7,885 nucleotides of DNA, taken from Verrucomicrobiota bacterium. GTDB lineage: Bacteria; Verrucomicrobiota; Verrucomicrobiia; Chthoniobacterales; UBA10450. This document shows, one piece after another, positions 1 to 5,871 of the stretch. The stretch is from positions 3,874 to 11,758 of the forward strand of contig QHOR01000173.1 of NCBI GenBank assembly GCA_003219395.1, in the 5' to 3' direction. Numbering within the stretch: the stretch's first letter is position 1; each line of letters begins with the position of its first letter. The notes below the pieces were generated by a model, which searched no databases, was not told the DNA's origin, and was given only the letters and a program-made list of their open reading frames with translations. A program made the translations under genes and the position numbers.

Positions 1-1
1 C

Positions 2-373
2 GAGATCAAACGCGCCGGTCGATTCCTCGTCGTCATGGATACCCTCGTAACCTTGGCGCCGTTGCTCGGTCTGTTGGGCACCATTACCGGTCTTATTAGA
101 TCATTCAGTTTTCTCGGGAACGAAGAGTTGGCGGTGCAAGCTGTTACCGGTGGTATCGCCGAAGCGCTCATTGCCACGGCCTGCGGTCTCGGTATCGCTA
201 TCTTCGCTTTAATTCCGTTTAACTTTTTTACTTCCAGAGTGTCTAACTTGGAGTTCGAACTGCAGACGGCAGCTACGAACCTGGAAGTGATGCTAGAAGC
301 CCAACAGAAGGCACACGAGGGAGTGCACATCGAGAGCGGCACACCCTCCTCCGCTACACGTTCTTCAATCTAG
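2..373 (+). CDS. exbB: ExbB/TolQ/MotA-family proton channel subunit, 5'-truncated by the window edge
   Basis: The frame is open from base 2 to a TAG at 371-373, so 123 C-terminal residues are visible and the true start lies upstream. Family members form the pentameric inner-membrane channel that, with ExbD, converts proton flow into force on TonB. Visible: an Arg/Lys-containing N-terminal stretch (EIKRAGRF), then a hydrophobic segment with the family pattern LAPLLGLLGTITGLI (visible residues about 18-32), a short polar loop with GNEELAVQAV, and a second long hydrophobic helix (GGIAEALIATACGLGIAIFA, about 51-70). The Gly/Ala/Thr-rich helices are typical of the pore-lining TM2 and TM3 of ExbB. 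The polar C-terminal tail ending in a Ser/Thr-rich stretch would be cytoplasmic. The first Met in frame is at base 35, but that would delete conserved sequence, so it is not the start. exbD follows after 9 bases. TolQ is the alternative, but the adjacent tonB favours ExbB. Confidence 0.9.
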   Translation, partial: EIKRAGRFLVVMDTLVTLAPLLGLLGTITGLIRSFSFLGNEELAVQAVTGGIAEALIATACGLGIAIFALIPFNFFTSRVSNLEFELQTAATNLEVMLEAQQKAHEGVHIESGTPSSATRSSI

Positions 374-382
374 AGATTTCCA

Positions 383-820
383 ATGCGCGTCAGCTCGCCT
401 GTTCCTCACAAGAAAGCGCGAATTGAGATCATCCCGTTGATCGACATCATGTTCTTTCTGCTCGCCAGTTTCATGATGGTGAGTCTGAGCCAGGTGCACA
501 TGAAGGGTATCAAAGTAAATCTGCCCACCGGTAGCTCCGGCGAGACACAAACAAAGCGCGAATACATTAGCGTCTCGGTCGATAAGGACGGCCATTATTT
601 CTTCGACAAAACCGAGATGAACGAGGCTGATATGCAGGCGCGCCTAATCCAGGTGCACCAATCAGATCCGGAAGCGAAGGTGTTCGTGCGCGGCGATCGC
701 GATACGGTTCACGGAAATATCGTTCATTTGCTCGACATGCTTCGTTCGGCAGGATTCTATAAAATCTCGTTCGAAATTAAGAGCGAGGCGCTAAAGGGGG
801 TGCCGGGACCCGGCGAGTAA
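383..820 (+). CDS. exbD: ExbD/TolR-family biopolymer transport protein, first copy
   Basis: This 145-residue protein has the usual ExbD layout: a short basic cytoplasmic N-terminus (about residues 1-16), a single transmembrane helix (about 17-36, IIPLIDIMFFLLASFMMVSL) and a periplasmic domain (about 40-135). Asp21 in 'PLIDIMF' aligns with the essential proton-carrying Asp of ExbD/TolR (Asp25 in E. coli ExbD). The periplasmic part keeps the family pattern VNLP, followed by Y-S-V strands and a C-terminal 'LDMLRSAGF' helix-turn. The ATG lies 9 bases after the exbB stop, with only a weak purine stretch (agag, 373-376) as a possible ribosome site, so translation is probably coupled. It should work with the upstream ExbB and downstream TonB. 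The membrane region is almost identical to the second exbD of this cluster, while the periplasmic domains differ strongly. Confidence 0.93.
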   Translation: MRVSSPVPHKKARIEIIPLIDIMFFLLASFMMVSLSQVHMKGIKVNLPTGSSGETQTKREYISVSVDKDGHYFFDKTEMNEADMQARLIQVHQSDPEAKVFVRGDRDTVHGNIVHLLDMLRSAGFYKISFEIKSEALKGVPGPGE

Positions 821-823
821 TTT

Positions 824-1450
824 ATGGCAGAGGAAGTACCAAAACCGCTTCTTTATCGGCCACCGCAGGCATGGTATTTCTGGACTGCTTTTGGCGCTGC
901 ATTAGCAATCCACCTGACAGCAGTTGCACTTGCTCAGAAACATGAGGCGCCGGCTGAGGCTCCTCCTGACATACCGACGGCAGTTGTCGAGCCAACGCTG
1001 CAGGCCACCGAGCAACCCACTCCTCCGCCGGAAGACATTCCATTGCCGGAGCCTCCACCGCCACCGGACATTAAGCCTGAGTACGTAGAAGAGACGACCC
1101 CACCGCCAAAGAAGCCGCAGTCCCAAAAATTCGCCCCAATCAAGGCGCCGCAAGCTGCCGGTCGTCCTGGTACCATGTCAATCTCTTCAGCGAAAGCTTT
1201 GGCCACCTATGCGCCGCGCCCGCAGTACCCCTACGAGGCACGTTCGCGACACGCGACAGGCAGCGGAGTGTGTGTTGTCGAAGTAAGTCCGAGCGGCAGC
1301 GTTACGAGCGCTTCGATGGCGCAAAGCATCGGAAATCCTATTTTGGATAATGCCGCACTGAGCGCCTTCCGGCAGTGGCGGTTTAAGCCGGGGTCAGTTT
1401 CTAAAGTTAAAATTCCGATCACGTTCACTATGACCGGGGCTCAATACTAA
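824..1450 (+). CDS. tonB: TonB-family energy transducer
   Basis: This 208-residue protein has the three TonB segments. A membrane anchor lies near the N-terminus (about residues 17-37, ending ALAIHLTAVALAQ) and carries His30, matching the conserved His of the TonB transmembrane helix. A long Pro/Glu/Lys-rich periplasm-spanning region runs from about 41 to 112 (for example PLPEPPPPPDIKPEY and TTPPPKKPQ). A C-terminal TonB domain (about 125-205) shows the YP motif (PRPQYPYEARSRHATGSG), a hydrophobic strand with Gly (VVEVSPSGSV), 'NPILDNAALSAFRQWRFKP' and a final beta strand. The family transmits force to TonB-dependent outer-membrane receptors for siderophores, cobalamin or glycans. No such receptor is in the window, so the substrate is unknown. 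The ATG is 3 bases after the exbD stop, implying translational coupling. TolA is an unlikely alternative, since the C-terminal motifs are of TonB type. Confidence 0.92.
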   Translation: MAEEVPKPLLYRPPQAWYFWTAFGAALAIHLTAVALAQKHEAPAEAPPDIPTAVVEPTLQATEQPTPPPEDIPLPEPPPPPDIKPEYVEETTPPPKKPQSQKFAPIKAPQAAGRPGTMSISSAKALATYAPRPQYPYEARSRHATGSGVCVVEVSPSGSVTSASMAQSIGNPILDNAALSAFRQWRFKPGSVSKVKIPITFTMTGAQY

Positions 1451-1470
1451 AAATCTATGAAGTTTAACGT

Positions 1471-1944
1471 ATGATACTTGGTTCACCGGTTCCGAAAAAA
1501 AGAGCGCGCATTGAGATCATTCCTTTGATCGACATCATGTTCTTTCTGCTCGCCAGCTTCATGATGGTGAGTCTGAGTCAGACCCACATGAAGGGGATTC
1601 GCGTCAATCTTCCGGCGGCAATTGCTCCGCCTCCAAGCCAGGTAAAGGATTACGTCTCCATCAAAGTGCGCGAAGGAAACGTGGTTACTTTTGACAATCA
1701 AGTTGTGACCGATGATCAGGTACTACCTCGCCTTTACGAACTGCACCGCACAAATCCAGAAATTAAGGTCTCAATTAGCGCGGATTTGCTGGCCATGCAT
1801 GGTGACGTGATCGCCGTTCTGGACAAGGTGCGTTCCGCCGGGATCACCAAGGTGGGCTATCAGATCAGAGCCGCAGGAGCTCAGGGCGCCCCGGGCGCTC
1901 AACCCCCAGGCGCTGCACCGCCACCGCCTCCACCGAAACCCTAG
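1471..1944 (+). CDS. exbD: ExbD/TolR-family biopolymer transport protein, second copy with proline-rich tail
   Basis: This 157-residue paralogue of the first exbD has the same layout: basic N-terminus, one membrane helix (about 17-36) with the proton-carrying Asp21 in 'PLIDIMF', and a periplasmic domain to about residue 134. Residues 11-49 match copy one at 36 of 39 positions by hand count, but the periplasmic part (51-135) matches at only about 23 of 85. The C-terminus carries an extra tail of about 24 residues rich in Ala, Gly and Pro, ending in six consecutive prolines and Lys-Pro (150-157), which is not part of the usual ExbD fold. It starts 20 bases after tonB with no clear ribosome site. 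Clusters with two exbD genes per tonB are known in several phyla; the pair may form mixed dimers in one ExbB pentamer or serve different transducers. Its stop codon overlaps that of the convergent rdgB. Confidence 0.92.
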   Translation: MILGSPVPKKRARIEIIPLIDIMFFLLASFMMVSLSQTHMKGIRVNLPAAIAPPPSQVKDYVSIKVREGNVVTFDNQVVTDDQVLPRLYELHRTNPEIKVSISADLLAMHGDVIAVLDKVRSAGITKVGYQIRAAGAQGAPGAQPPGAAPPPPPPKP

Positions 1945-2543
1945 CCTTCGCCGCAGAGCGTCGGCAGTTTAGCTTGCAACTTGCGAATCGCCTTCGCGCG
2001 GTGACTGATATTGTTTTTCACCTGTTCAGGAAGTTCGGCGAAGGTTTCTTCGAATCCATCCGGAATAAAGATCGGATCGTAACCGAATCCGTGTGAACCG
2101 CGAGGCGGCTCCGTAATTTTTCCCCCTACAACTCCTTCGAAAGTCGCCAGGACGTGACCATCGCGCGCAATCGCCAGAACGCAACGAAACCGCGCGCGAC
2201 GCTGATCGCCTTTTGCATTAACCTTCGAAAGTTGTCTCAGTAATTTGGCGATTCTTTCTGTGTCACTCGCATTCTCGCCGGCGTAGCGTGCTGAGTGAAC
2301 TCCCGGAGCGCCCTCCAAAGCGTCGACCTCCAGTCCTGAATCGTCCGCGACTACCAGGCCGGGCAATTCTCTTGATACCGCGATCGCTTTAAGCTTCGCA
2401 TTTTCTTCGAAGGACGTGCCGCTTTCGCTTATTTCAGAAATTTCGGGATAGGCAGTGAGATCCCGTATAGCGCAACCTGATCCAAGAATTTGCTCGATCT
2501 CACGCGTTTTATGCGCATTGCGCGTTGCCACAATCAATTCCAT
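1941..2543 (-). CDS. rdgB: RdgB/HAM1-family XTP/dITP pyrophosphatase
   Basis: This 200-residue cytoplasmic enzyme, close to the family's usual length of about 195-205, hydrolyses the non-canonical purine nucleotides ITP, dITP and XTP to monophosphate and pyrophosphate, keeping them out of DNA and RNA. Family motifs in order: the N-terminal nucleotide-binding 'ATRNAHKTREIEQIL' (residues 6-20), 'SFEENAKLKA' (44-53) with Glu47, Asn48 and Lys52, 'VADDSGLEVDALEGAPGVHS' (65-84) with the catalytic Asp67/Asp68, 'GFGYDPIF' (152-159) for base recognition, and 'SHRAKA' (180-185) near the C-terminus. The ATG at 2541-2543 gives the canonical start 'MELIVATRN'; no good Shine-Dalgarno is visible upstream. 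It converges on the second exbD, sharing the bases of a CTAG stop, and diverges from leuS across 185 bases. Confidence 0.96.
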   Translation of the reverse strand: MELIVATRNAHKTREIEQILGSGCAIRDLTAYPEISEISESGTSFEENAKLKAIAVSRELPGLVVADDSGLEVDALEGAPGVHSARYAGENASDTERIAKLLRQLSKVNAKGDQRRARFRCVLAIARDGHVLATFEGVVGGKITEPPRGSHGFGYDPIFIPDGFEETFAELPEQVKNNISHRAKAIRKLQAKLPTLCGEG

Positions 2544-2679
2544 GCGGTTCAGAAGATTAACTATGATTCAACACGATTGGGCGCGGATAACGACGAGCTT
2601 CTCCTATTCTTGTCGGCCAAGCGACGAAGCGTATCAACCAACTCGACGAGAGGCGACCGAGTAGCGAACTCTTCTGTGA

Positions 2680-2709
2680 ACTTGATGTTCATTCGTGCCC
2701 ATTCGTAGC
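2680..2709. repeat. Degenerate short tandem repeat upstream of leuS
   Basis: Two exact copies of CATTCGT start at 2690 and 2700, a 10-base period, preceded by a weaker copy-like stretch (acttgatgtt, 2680-2689). From memory, strings built of 'ATTCGTG' or 'ATCTGTG' units spaced 10-11 bases apart are scattered through intergenic regions of Verrucomicrobia and other bacterial genomes. This copy is short and degenerate, so assigning it to that family is tentative. It lies between the divergent rdgB and leuS and ends about 20 bases before the leuS start codon. Confidence 0.4.
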
Positions 2710-2717
2710 GTAGTATC

Positions 2718-2722
2718 AAGGG
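2718..2722 (+). promoter_or_regulatory. Shine-Dalgarno site of leuS
   Basis: AAGGG lies 6 bases before the leuS ATG. It is one of the few convincing ribosome-binding sites in this window; most other genes have weak ones or rely on close coupling. It supports the chosen leuS start at 2729. Confidence 0.6.
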
Positions 2723-2728
2723 TTTTCC

Positions 2729-5275
2729 ATGAGCGAGCGCCGCAAACCCTATCCATTCGATGAGTTCGAACCAAAGTGGCAGGCCATCTGGCAAGAACGA
2801 CAGCTCTTTCACGTTCCCAATCCCGGTGAGAAAGGTTTCGATCACTCGAAGTCGAAATTTTACGTCCTGGATATGTTTCCCTATCCCAGCGGCGCAGGTC
2901 TCCATGTTGGCCATCCTGAAGGTTATACCGCCACGGATATCATCGCGCGTTACAAACGCATGCGCGGACTCAATGTCTTGCATCCGATGGGCTGGGACGC
3001 ATTTGGTCTCCCTGCGGAACAGTACGCAATCAAAAGCGGCCAGCACCCGGCAATCACCACGCGCGAAAACGTGGCTAAATTCAAGAACCAGCTCAAGCGA
3101 ATCGGTTTTTCCTATGATTGGCAGCGTGAAATCAACACGACTGATCCACGTTATTACAAATGGACGCAGTGGATTTTTCTCCAGATCTATAATTCCTGGT
3201 TCAATCCGGCAACAAACAAAGCCGAGCCTATTTCTACTTATCGTGGAAAGAATCCTGACGAAGTTCGTCTCGCGTACGTGGCTGACGTGCCAGTGAACTG
3301 GTGTCCGGAGCTCGGCACTGTGTTAGCCAACGAGGAGGTCGTCGATGGGAAAAGCGAGGTTGGCGGATTTCCGGTCGTGCGGCGGCCGATGCGTCAATGG
3401 ATGTTGCGGATCACCGCTTATGCAGAGCGCCTGCTCGATGAGCTGGACGGACTTGACTGGCCTCAAGGAATCAAGTTGCTCCAGAGAAATTGGATTGGGA
3501 AAAGCGAAGGCGCAGAGATCGATTTCAAGATCGATAAAAGCGACCAGAAAATCCGGGTTTTTACCACACGTCCCGACACGCTTTACGGAGGAACCTTCCT
3601 GGTCCTGGCGCCGGAGCATTCGCTTGTCGATCTCATTGTTACGGAAGAGCAATGGCCCGCGGTGCGCGAGTATCGGGAACGGACAGCGCGCAAAAGCGAA
3701 CTCGAACGCGTCGACCTGTCCAAGGACAAAACCGGCGTGTTCACTGGCGCCTATGCGATTAATCCGGCAAACAACAAAAACATTCCAATCTGGATCGCTG
3801 ACTATGTGCTGATCGGTTACGGGACTGGCGCGATCGGTGGGGTTCCCGCGCATGACGAACGCGATCTGGAATTCGCGAAGAAATTCGATCTGCCGGTTGT
3901 GATTGTTGTTCAGCCAGCAGGAAATGAACCGGCGATGGGATTCATCGGCGAAGGCGTGGCAGTCAATTCACCAATGATCGACGGCCTAACCAGCGCCGAC
4001 GCAAAAAGAAAAATTACTGCGTGGCTGGAGGAACGCGGCCAGGGTAAACGCGCCATCAACTACAAATTGCGCGACTGGCTTTTTTCCCGACAACGTTATT
4101 GGGGTGAGCCCTTCCCGATCATCTGGGAAGATGGCAGTCACCGGTCATTAGACGAGAGCGAGCTGCCGCTGGTCCCGCCGCCATTGGAAGATTACAAGCC
4201 CATCGGAACGGGCGAACCGCCGCTGTCAAAAGCCAAAGATTGGATTCGCTATTCCGAAAAAGCCACTCGTGAGACGAACGTGATGCCGCAATGGGCCGGC
4301 TCTTGTTGGTACTATTTGCGATTCTGCGATCCAAATAACGATCAGCGGTTCGTAGGAGAGCAGGCCGAGCATTACTGGATGGGTGGCGTGAAGCCGGGTG
4401 GAGTCGATTTGTATGTTGGCGGCACCGAGCACGCGGTCCTGCATCTGCTTTACGCACGCTTCTGGCAAAAGGTGTTGTTCGATCGCGGTTACGTTTCGAA
4501 GCCGGAGCCATTCCAGCGGCTGGTCAATCAAGGAATTATCCTGGGTGAAGATAATCAGAAAATGTCGAAATCACGCGGGAACATCGTGAATCCGGATGAC
4601 GTGATCGACCTGTACGGCGCCGACGCGTTTCGTTGTTACGAGATGTTTATGGGACCTTTTGAGCAAATGAAGCCGTGGAGCATGCGCGGCGTTGAGGGCG
4701 TGTCGCGTTTTCTTGCGCGCGTCTGGCGTTTACTGATGGCCGAGAACCAACGCGGAGACTGGGAATTGTCCGCGAAAATCAAAGAGACCGACGCAAGCAA
4801 GCCACAGCAAAAGATTACCCATGCAGCCATCAAGAAAGTCACTGAGGATGTCGAGTCGTTCTCGTTTAACACCGCAATTTCGCAGATGATGATTTTCGTA
4901 AATGCGTTCACCGGTGCCGAAGCGATTCCCTTGTCGTCGATACGTGTATTTCTAATTCTCCTTAGTCCTTTTGCTCCGCACATTGCGTCGGAGTTATGGG
5001 AAACGTTGAACGGGAAGTTTACCGACGCGCGTGGCGATATCACACAACAGAGCTGGCCCGTCTACGACCAGCAGTTACTTGCGGAAGAGGAAGTGGAAAT
5101 CGTCCTTCAAATTAACGGAAAGGTGCGCGATCGAATGAAGTTGCCGATTGGTATAACGAATGAAGAAATGAAAAGCGCCGCGTTGGTGAATCCAAAAATT
5201 CAGGAGCGAATTGCTGGCAAGACAGTGCGCAAGGTCATTGTGGTTCCCCAAAAACTGGTCAACCTCGTCGTGTGA
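2729..5275 (+). CDS. leuS: Leucyl-tRNA synthetase (class Ia)
   Basis: This 848-residue cytoplasmic enzyme charges tRNA-Leu with leucine. In order: the catalytic HIGH-type motif 'HVGH' (59-62) within '[20 protein letters not shown]'; the Rossmann core ([15 protein letters not shown], 87-101); the CP1 editing domain with the threonine-rich '[11 protein letters not shown]' (279-289) and '[15 protein letters not shown]' (365-379), whose last Asp (379) aligns with the residue that anchors the amino group of mischarged amino acids; 'GSCWYYLRF' (524-532); 'KMSKS' (611-615); an anticodon-binding helical domain (about 650-780); and the C-terminal 'LQINGKVR' tail domain. The leucine-specific insert before KMSKS in E. 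coli is missing: '[10 protein letters not shown]' runs straight into KMSKS, as in Bacillus-type enzymes. The zinc-binding cysteines after 'VNWCP' (189-193) are also absent. The start is supported by AAGGG 6 bases upstream. The stop overlaps the mscL start. Confidence 0.98.
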   Translation: MSERRKPYPFDEFEPKWQAIWQERQLFHVPNPGEKGFDHSKSKFYVLDMFPYPSGAGLHVGHPEGYTATDIIARYKRMRGLNVLHPMGWDAFGLPAEQYAIKSGQHPAITTRENVAKFKNQLKRIGFSYDWQREINTTDPRYYKWTQWIFLQIYNSWFNPATNKAEPISTYRGKNPDEVRLAYVADVPVNWCPELGTVLANEEVVDGKSEVGGFPVVRRPMRQWMLRITAYAERLLDELDGLDWPQGIKLLQRNWIGKSEGAEIDFKIDKSDQKIRVFTTRPDTLYGGTFLVLAPEHSLVDLIVTEEQWPAVREYRERTARKSELERVDLSKDKTGVFTGAYAINPANNKNIPIWIADYVLIGYGTGAIGGVPAHDERDLEFAKKFDLPVVIVVQPAGNEPAMGFIGEGVAVNSPMIDGLTSADAKRKITAWLEERGQGKRAINYKLRDWLFSRQRYWGEPFPIIWEDGSHRSLDESELPLVPPPLEDYKPIGTGEPPLSKAKDWIRYSEKATRETNVMPQWAGSCWYYLRFCDPNNDQRFVGEQAEHYWMGGVKPGGVDLYVGGTEHAVLHLLYARFWQKVLFDRGYVSKPEPFQRLVNQGIILGEDNQKMSKSRGNIVNPDDVIDLYGADAFRCYEMFMGPFEQMKPWSMRGVEGVSRFLARVWRLLMAENQRGDWELSAKIKETDASKPQQKITHAAIKKVTEDVESFSFNTAISQMMIFVNAFTGAEAIPLSSIRVFLILLSPFAPHIASELWETLNGKFTDARGDITQQSWPVYDQQLLAEEEVEIVLQINGKVRDRMKLPIGITNEEMKSAALVNPKIQERIAGKTVRKVIVVPQKLVNLVV

Positions 5276-5739
5276 AATCGATGTGGAAGGAATTCAAGGA
5301 ATTCGCCATCAAGGGCAACGCACTCGATCTTGCGGTCGGCGTGATTATCGGCGCCGCATTTGGTGCGATCGTCAATTCACTGGTCAAAGATGTAATCATG
5401 CCGCCGATCAGTTTGCTTAGCGGCGGACTGGATTTTTCTAATAAGTTTCTTGTTTTGCGAGCGGCCAGAGACGGCTCGGCAGTATTCCACACGCCCGCCG
5501 ACGCCGCCAAAGCCGGAGCGATTACTTGGAACTATGGCAACTTCATCACGTTGGCCATCAATTTCCTCATTGTTGCGTGCGCGGTTTTTCTGCTCGTTCG
5601 CGCGATTAATAAGCTAAGGCAGCCAACCGCAAAAGAGCCTGTCACCAAGGAATGCCCGGCCTGTGCCACAACCATTCCCATCACGGCGACGCGCTGCCCA
5701 CACTGCACCAGCCAACTCCCGCAAGCTGCGGTGCATTAG
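5272..5739 (+). CDS. mscL: Large-conductance mechanosensitive channel with C-terminal zinc-ribbon motif
   Basis: MscL forms a homopentameric inner-membrane pore that opens under membrane tension and releases solutes during hypo-osmotic shock. Visible: the amphipathic N-terminal helix ([12 protein letters not shown]), TM1 with the signature '[20 protein letters not shown]' (19-38), '[13 protein letters not shown]' (40-52), a periplasmic loop (about 53-90), TM2 (about 91-112) and a cytoplasmic tail. The tail has CPAC (128-131) and CPHC (142-145), a four-cysteine zinc-ribbon-like pair absent from E. coli MscL (136 residues) but which I recall in some other MscL proteins. The GTG at 5272 overlaps the leuS TGA (GTGA), suggesting translational coupling. 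The ATG at 5281 is an equally possible start and gives 'MWKEFKEF', closer to many homologues; neither has a clear Shine-Dalgarno. Linkage to leuS is probably transcriptional rather than functional. Confidence 0.95.
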   Translation: MKSMWKEFKEFAIKGNALDLAVGVIIGAAFGAIVNSLVKDVIMPPISLLSGGLDFSNKFLVLRAARDGSAVFHTPADAAKAGAITWNYGNFITLAINFLIVACAVFLLVRAINKLRQPTAKEPVTKECPACATTIPITATRCPHCTSQLPQAAVH

Positions 5740-5790
5740 GATTGGAGCCAGGCGTAGAGATCACTTCCTCGCAATCTCGCCTTGGAATCC
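5739..5790. terminator. Imperfect inverted repeat after mscL, possible terminator or mRNA 3' structure
   Basis: Starting at the last base of the mscL stop codon, four short paired blocks can be nested: GGATT (5739-5743) with AATCC (5786-5790), CCA (5748-5750) with TGG (5783-5785), GGC (5751-5753) with GCC (5779-5781), and GAGAT (5757-5761) with ATCTC (5774-5778), around a 12-base loop. The stem has bulges and no T-tract follows it directly, so it is not a classical intrinsic terminator. It may protect or end the leuS-mscL transcript in another way. Confidence 0.35.
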
Positions 5791-5791
5791 G

Positions 5792-5820
5792 TTGTTCCAC
5801 CCTAGGGAATTTTCTTAAAT
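5792..5820 (+). promoter_or_regulatory. Weak candidate sigma-70-like promoter for the 3D-domain gene
   Basis: TTGTTC (5792-5797) and TTAAAT (5815-5820) are separated by 17 bases, matching the -35 consensus at 3 and the -10 at 4 of 6 positions. It lies in the AT-rich part of the gap between mscL and the next gene, about 50 bases before the start codon. The matches are weak and this is only a candidate. Confidence 0.22.
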
Positions 5821-5833
5821 TATTGCTTGCCCC

Positions 5834-5862
5834 TGTGCCTCTGGGCTGGTATTGAGGGCACA
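5834..5862 (+). promoter_or_regulatory. Hairpin containing the candidate ribosome site of the 3D-domain gene
   Basis: TGTGCC (5834-5839) can pair with GGCACA (5857-5862); a further TC/GA pairing with one bulged G extends the stem. The only Shine-Dalgarno-like sequence before the next gene, GAGGG (5854-5858), sits in the right arm. It is 13 bases from the ATG, which is long for a ribosome site. If folded, the structure would hide it. Sequence-only evidence. Confidence 0.3.
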
Positions 5863-5871
5863 ATATTGCCA

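Noticed and set aside
1457..1474. Five-codon mini-frame (MKFNV) whose TGA overlaps the ATG of the second exbD
   Set aside because: Too short to support as a leader peptide, without a ribosome site; chance is the simpler explanation.
2539..2567. Possible leuS promoter with TATGAT (2562-2567) as the -10 element
   Set aside because: The -10 is good, but no acceptable -35 lies at 16-18 bases upstream, and it would give a leader of about 160 bases; not enough to call.
2600..2665. Minus-strand stretch resembling the D-arm of a tRNA-Leu (GTTGGTTGATACGC)
   Set aside because: No T-arm (TTCGAATC type), no matching acceptor arms and no anticodon stem can be formed around it.
2561..2692. Minus-strand 43-residue open frame upstream of rdgB (MNIKFTEEF...) with faint likeness to a MazG-type start
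   Set aside because: It begins inside the CATTCGT repeat, has no good ribosome site, ends in a low-complexity Arg/Ser tail and shows no real domain; the likeness is probably chance.
2561..3046. Minus-strand 161-residue frame over the 5' part of leuS
   Set aside because: Shadow of a strongly supported leuS frame with no recognisable motif.
5827..5871. Upstream TTG extension of the 3D-domain gene
   Set aside because: It would put 15 extra residues in front of a clean lipoprotein signal peptide that starts at the ATG at 5872.
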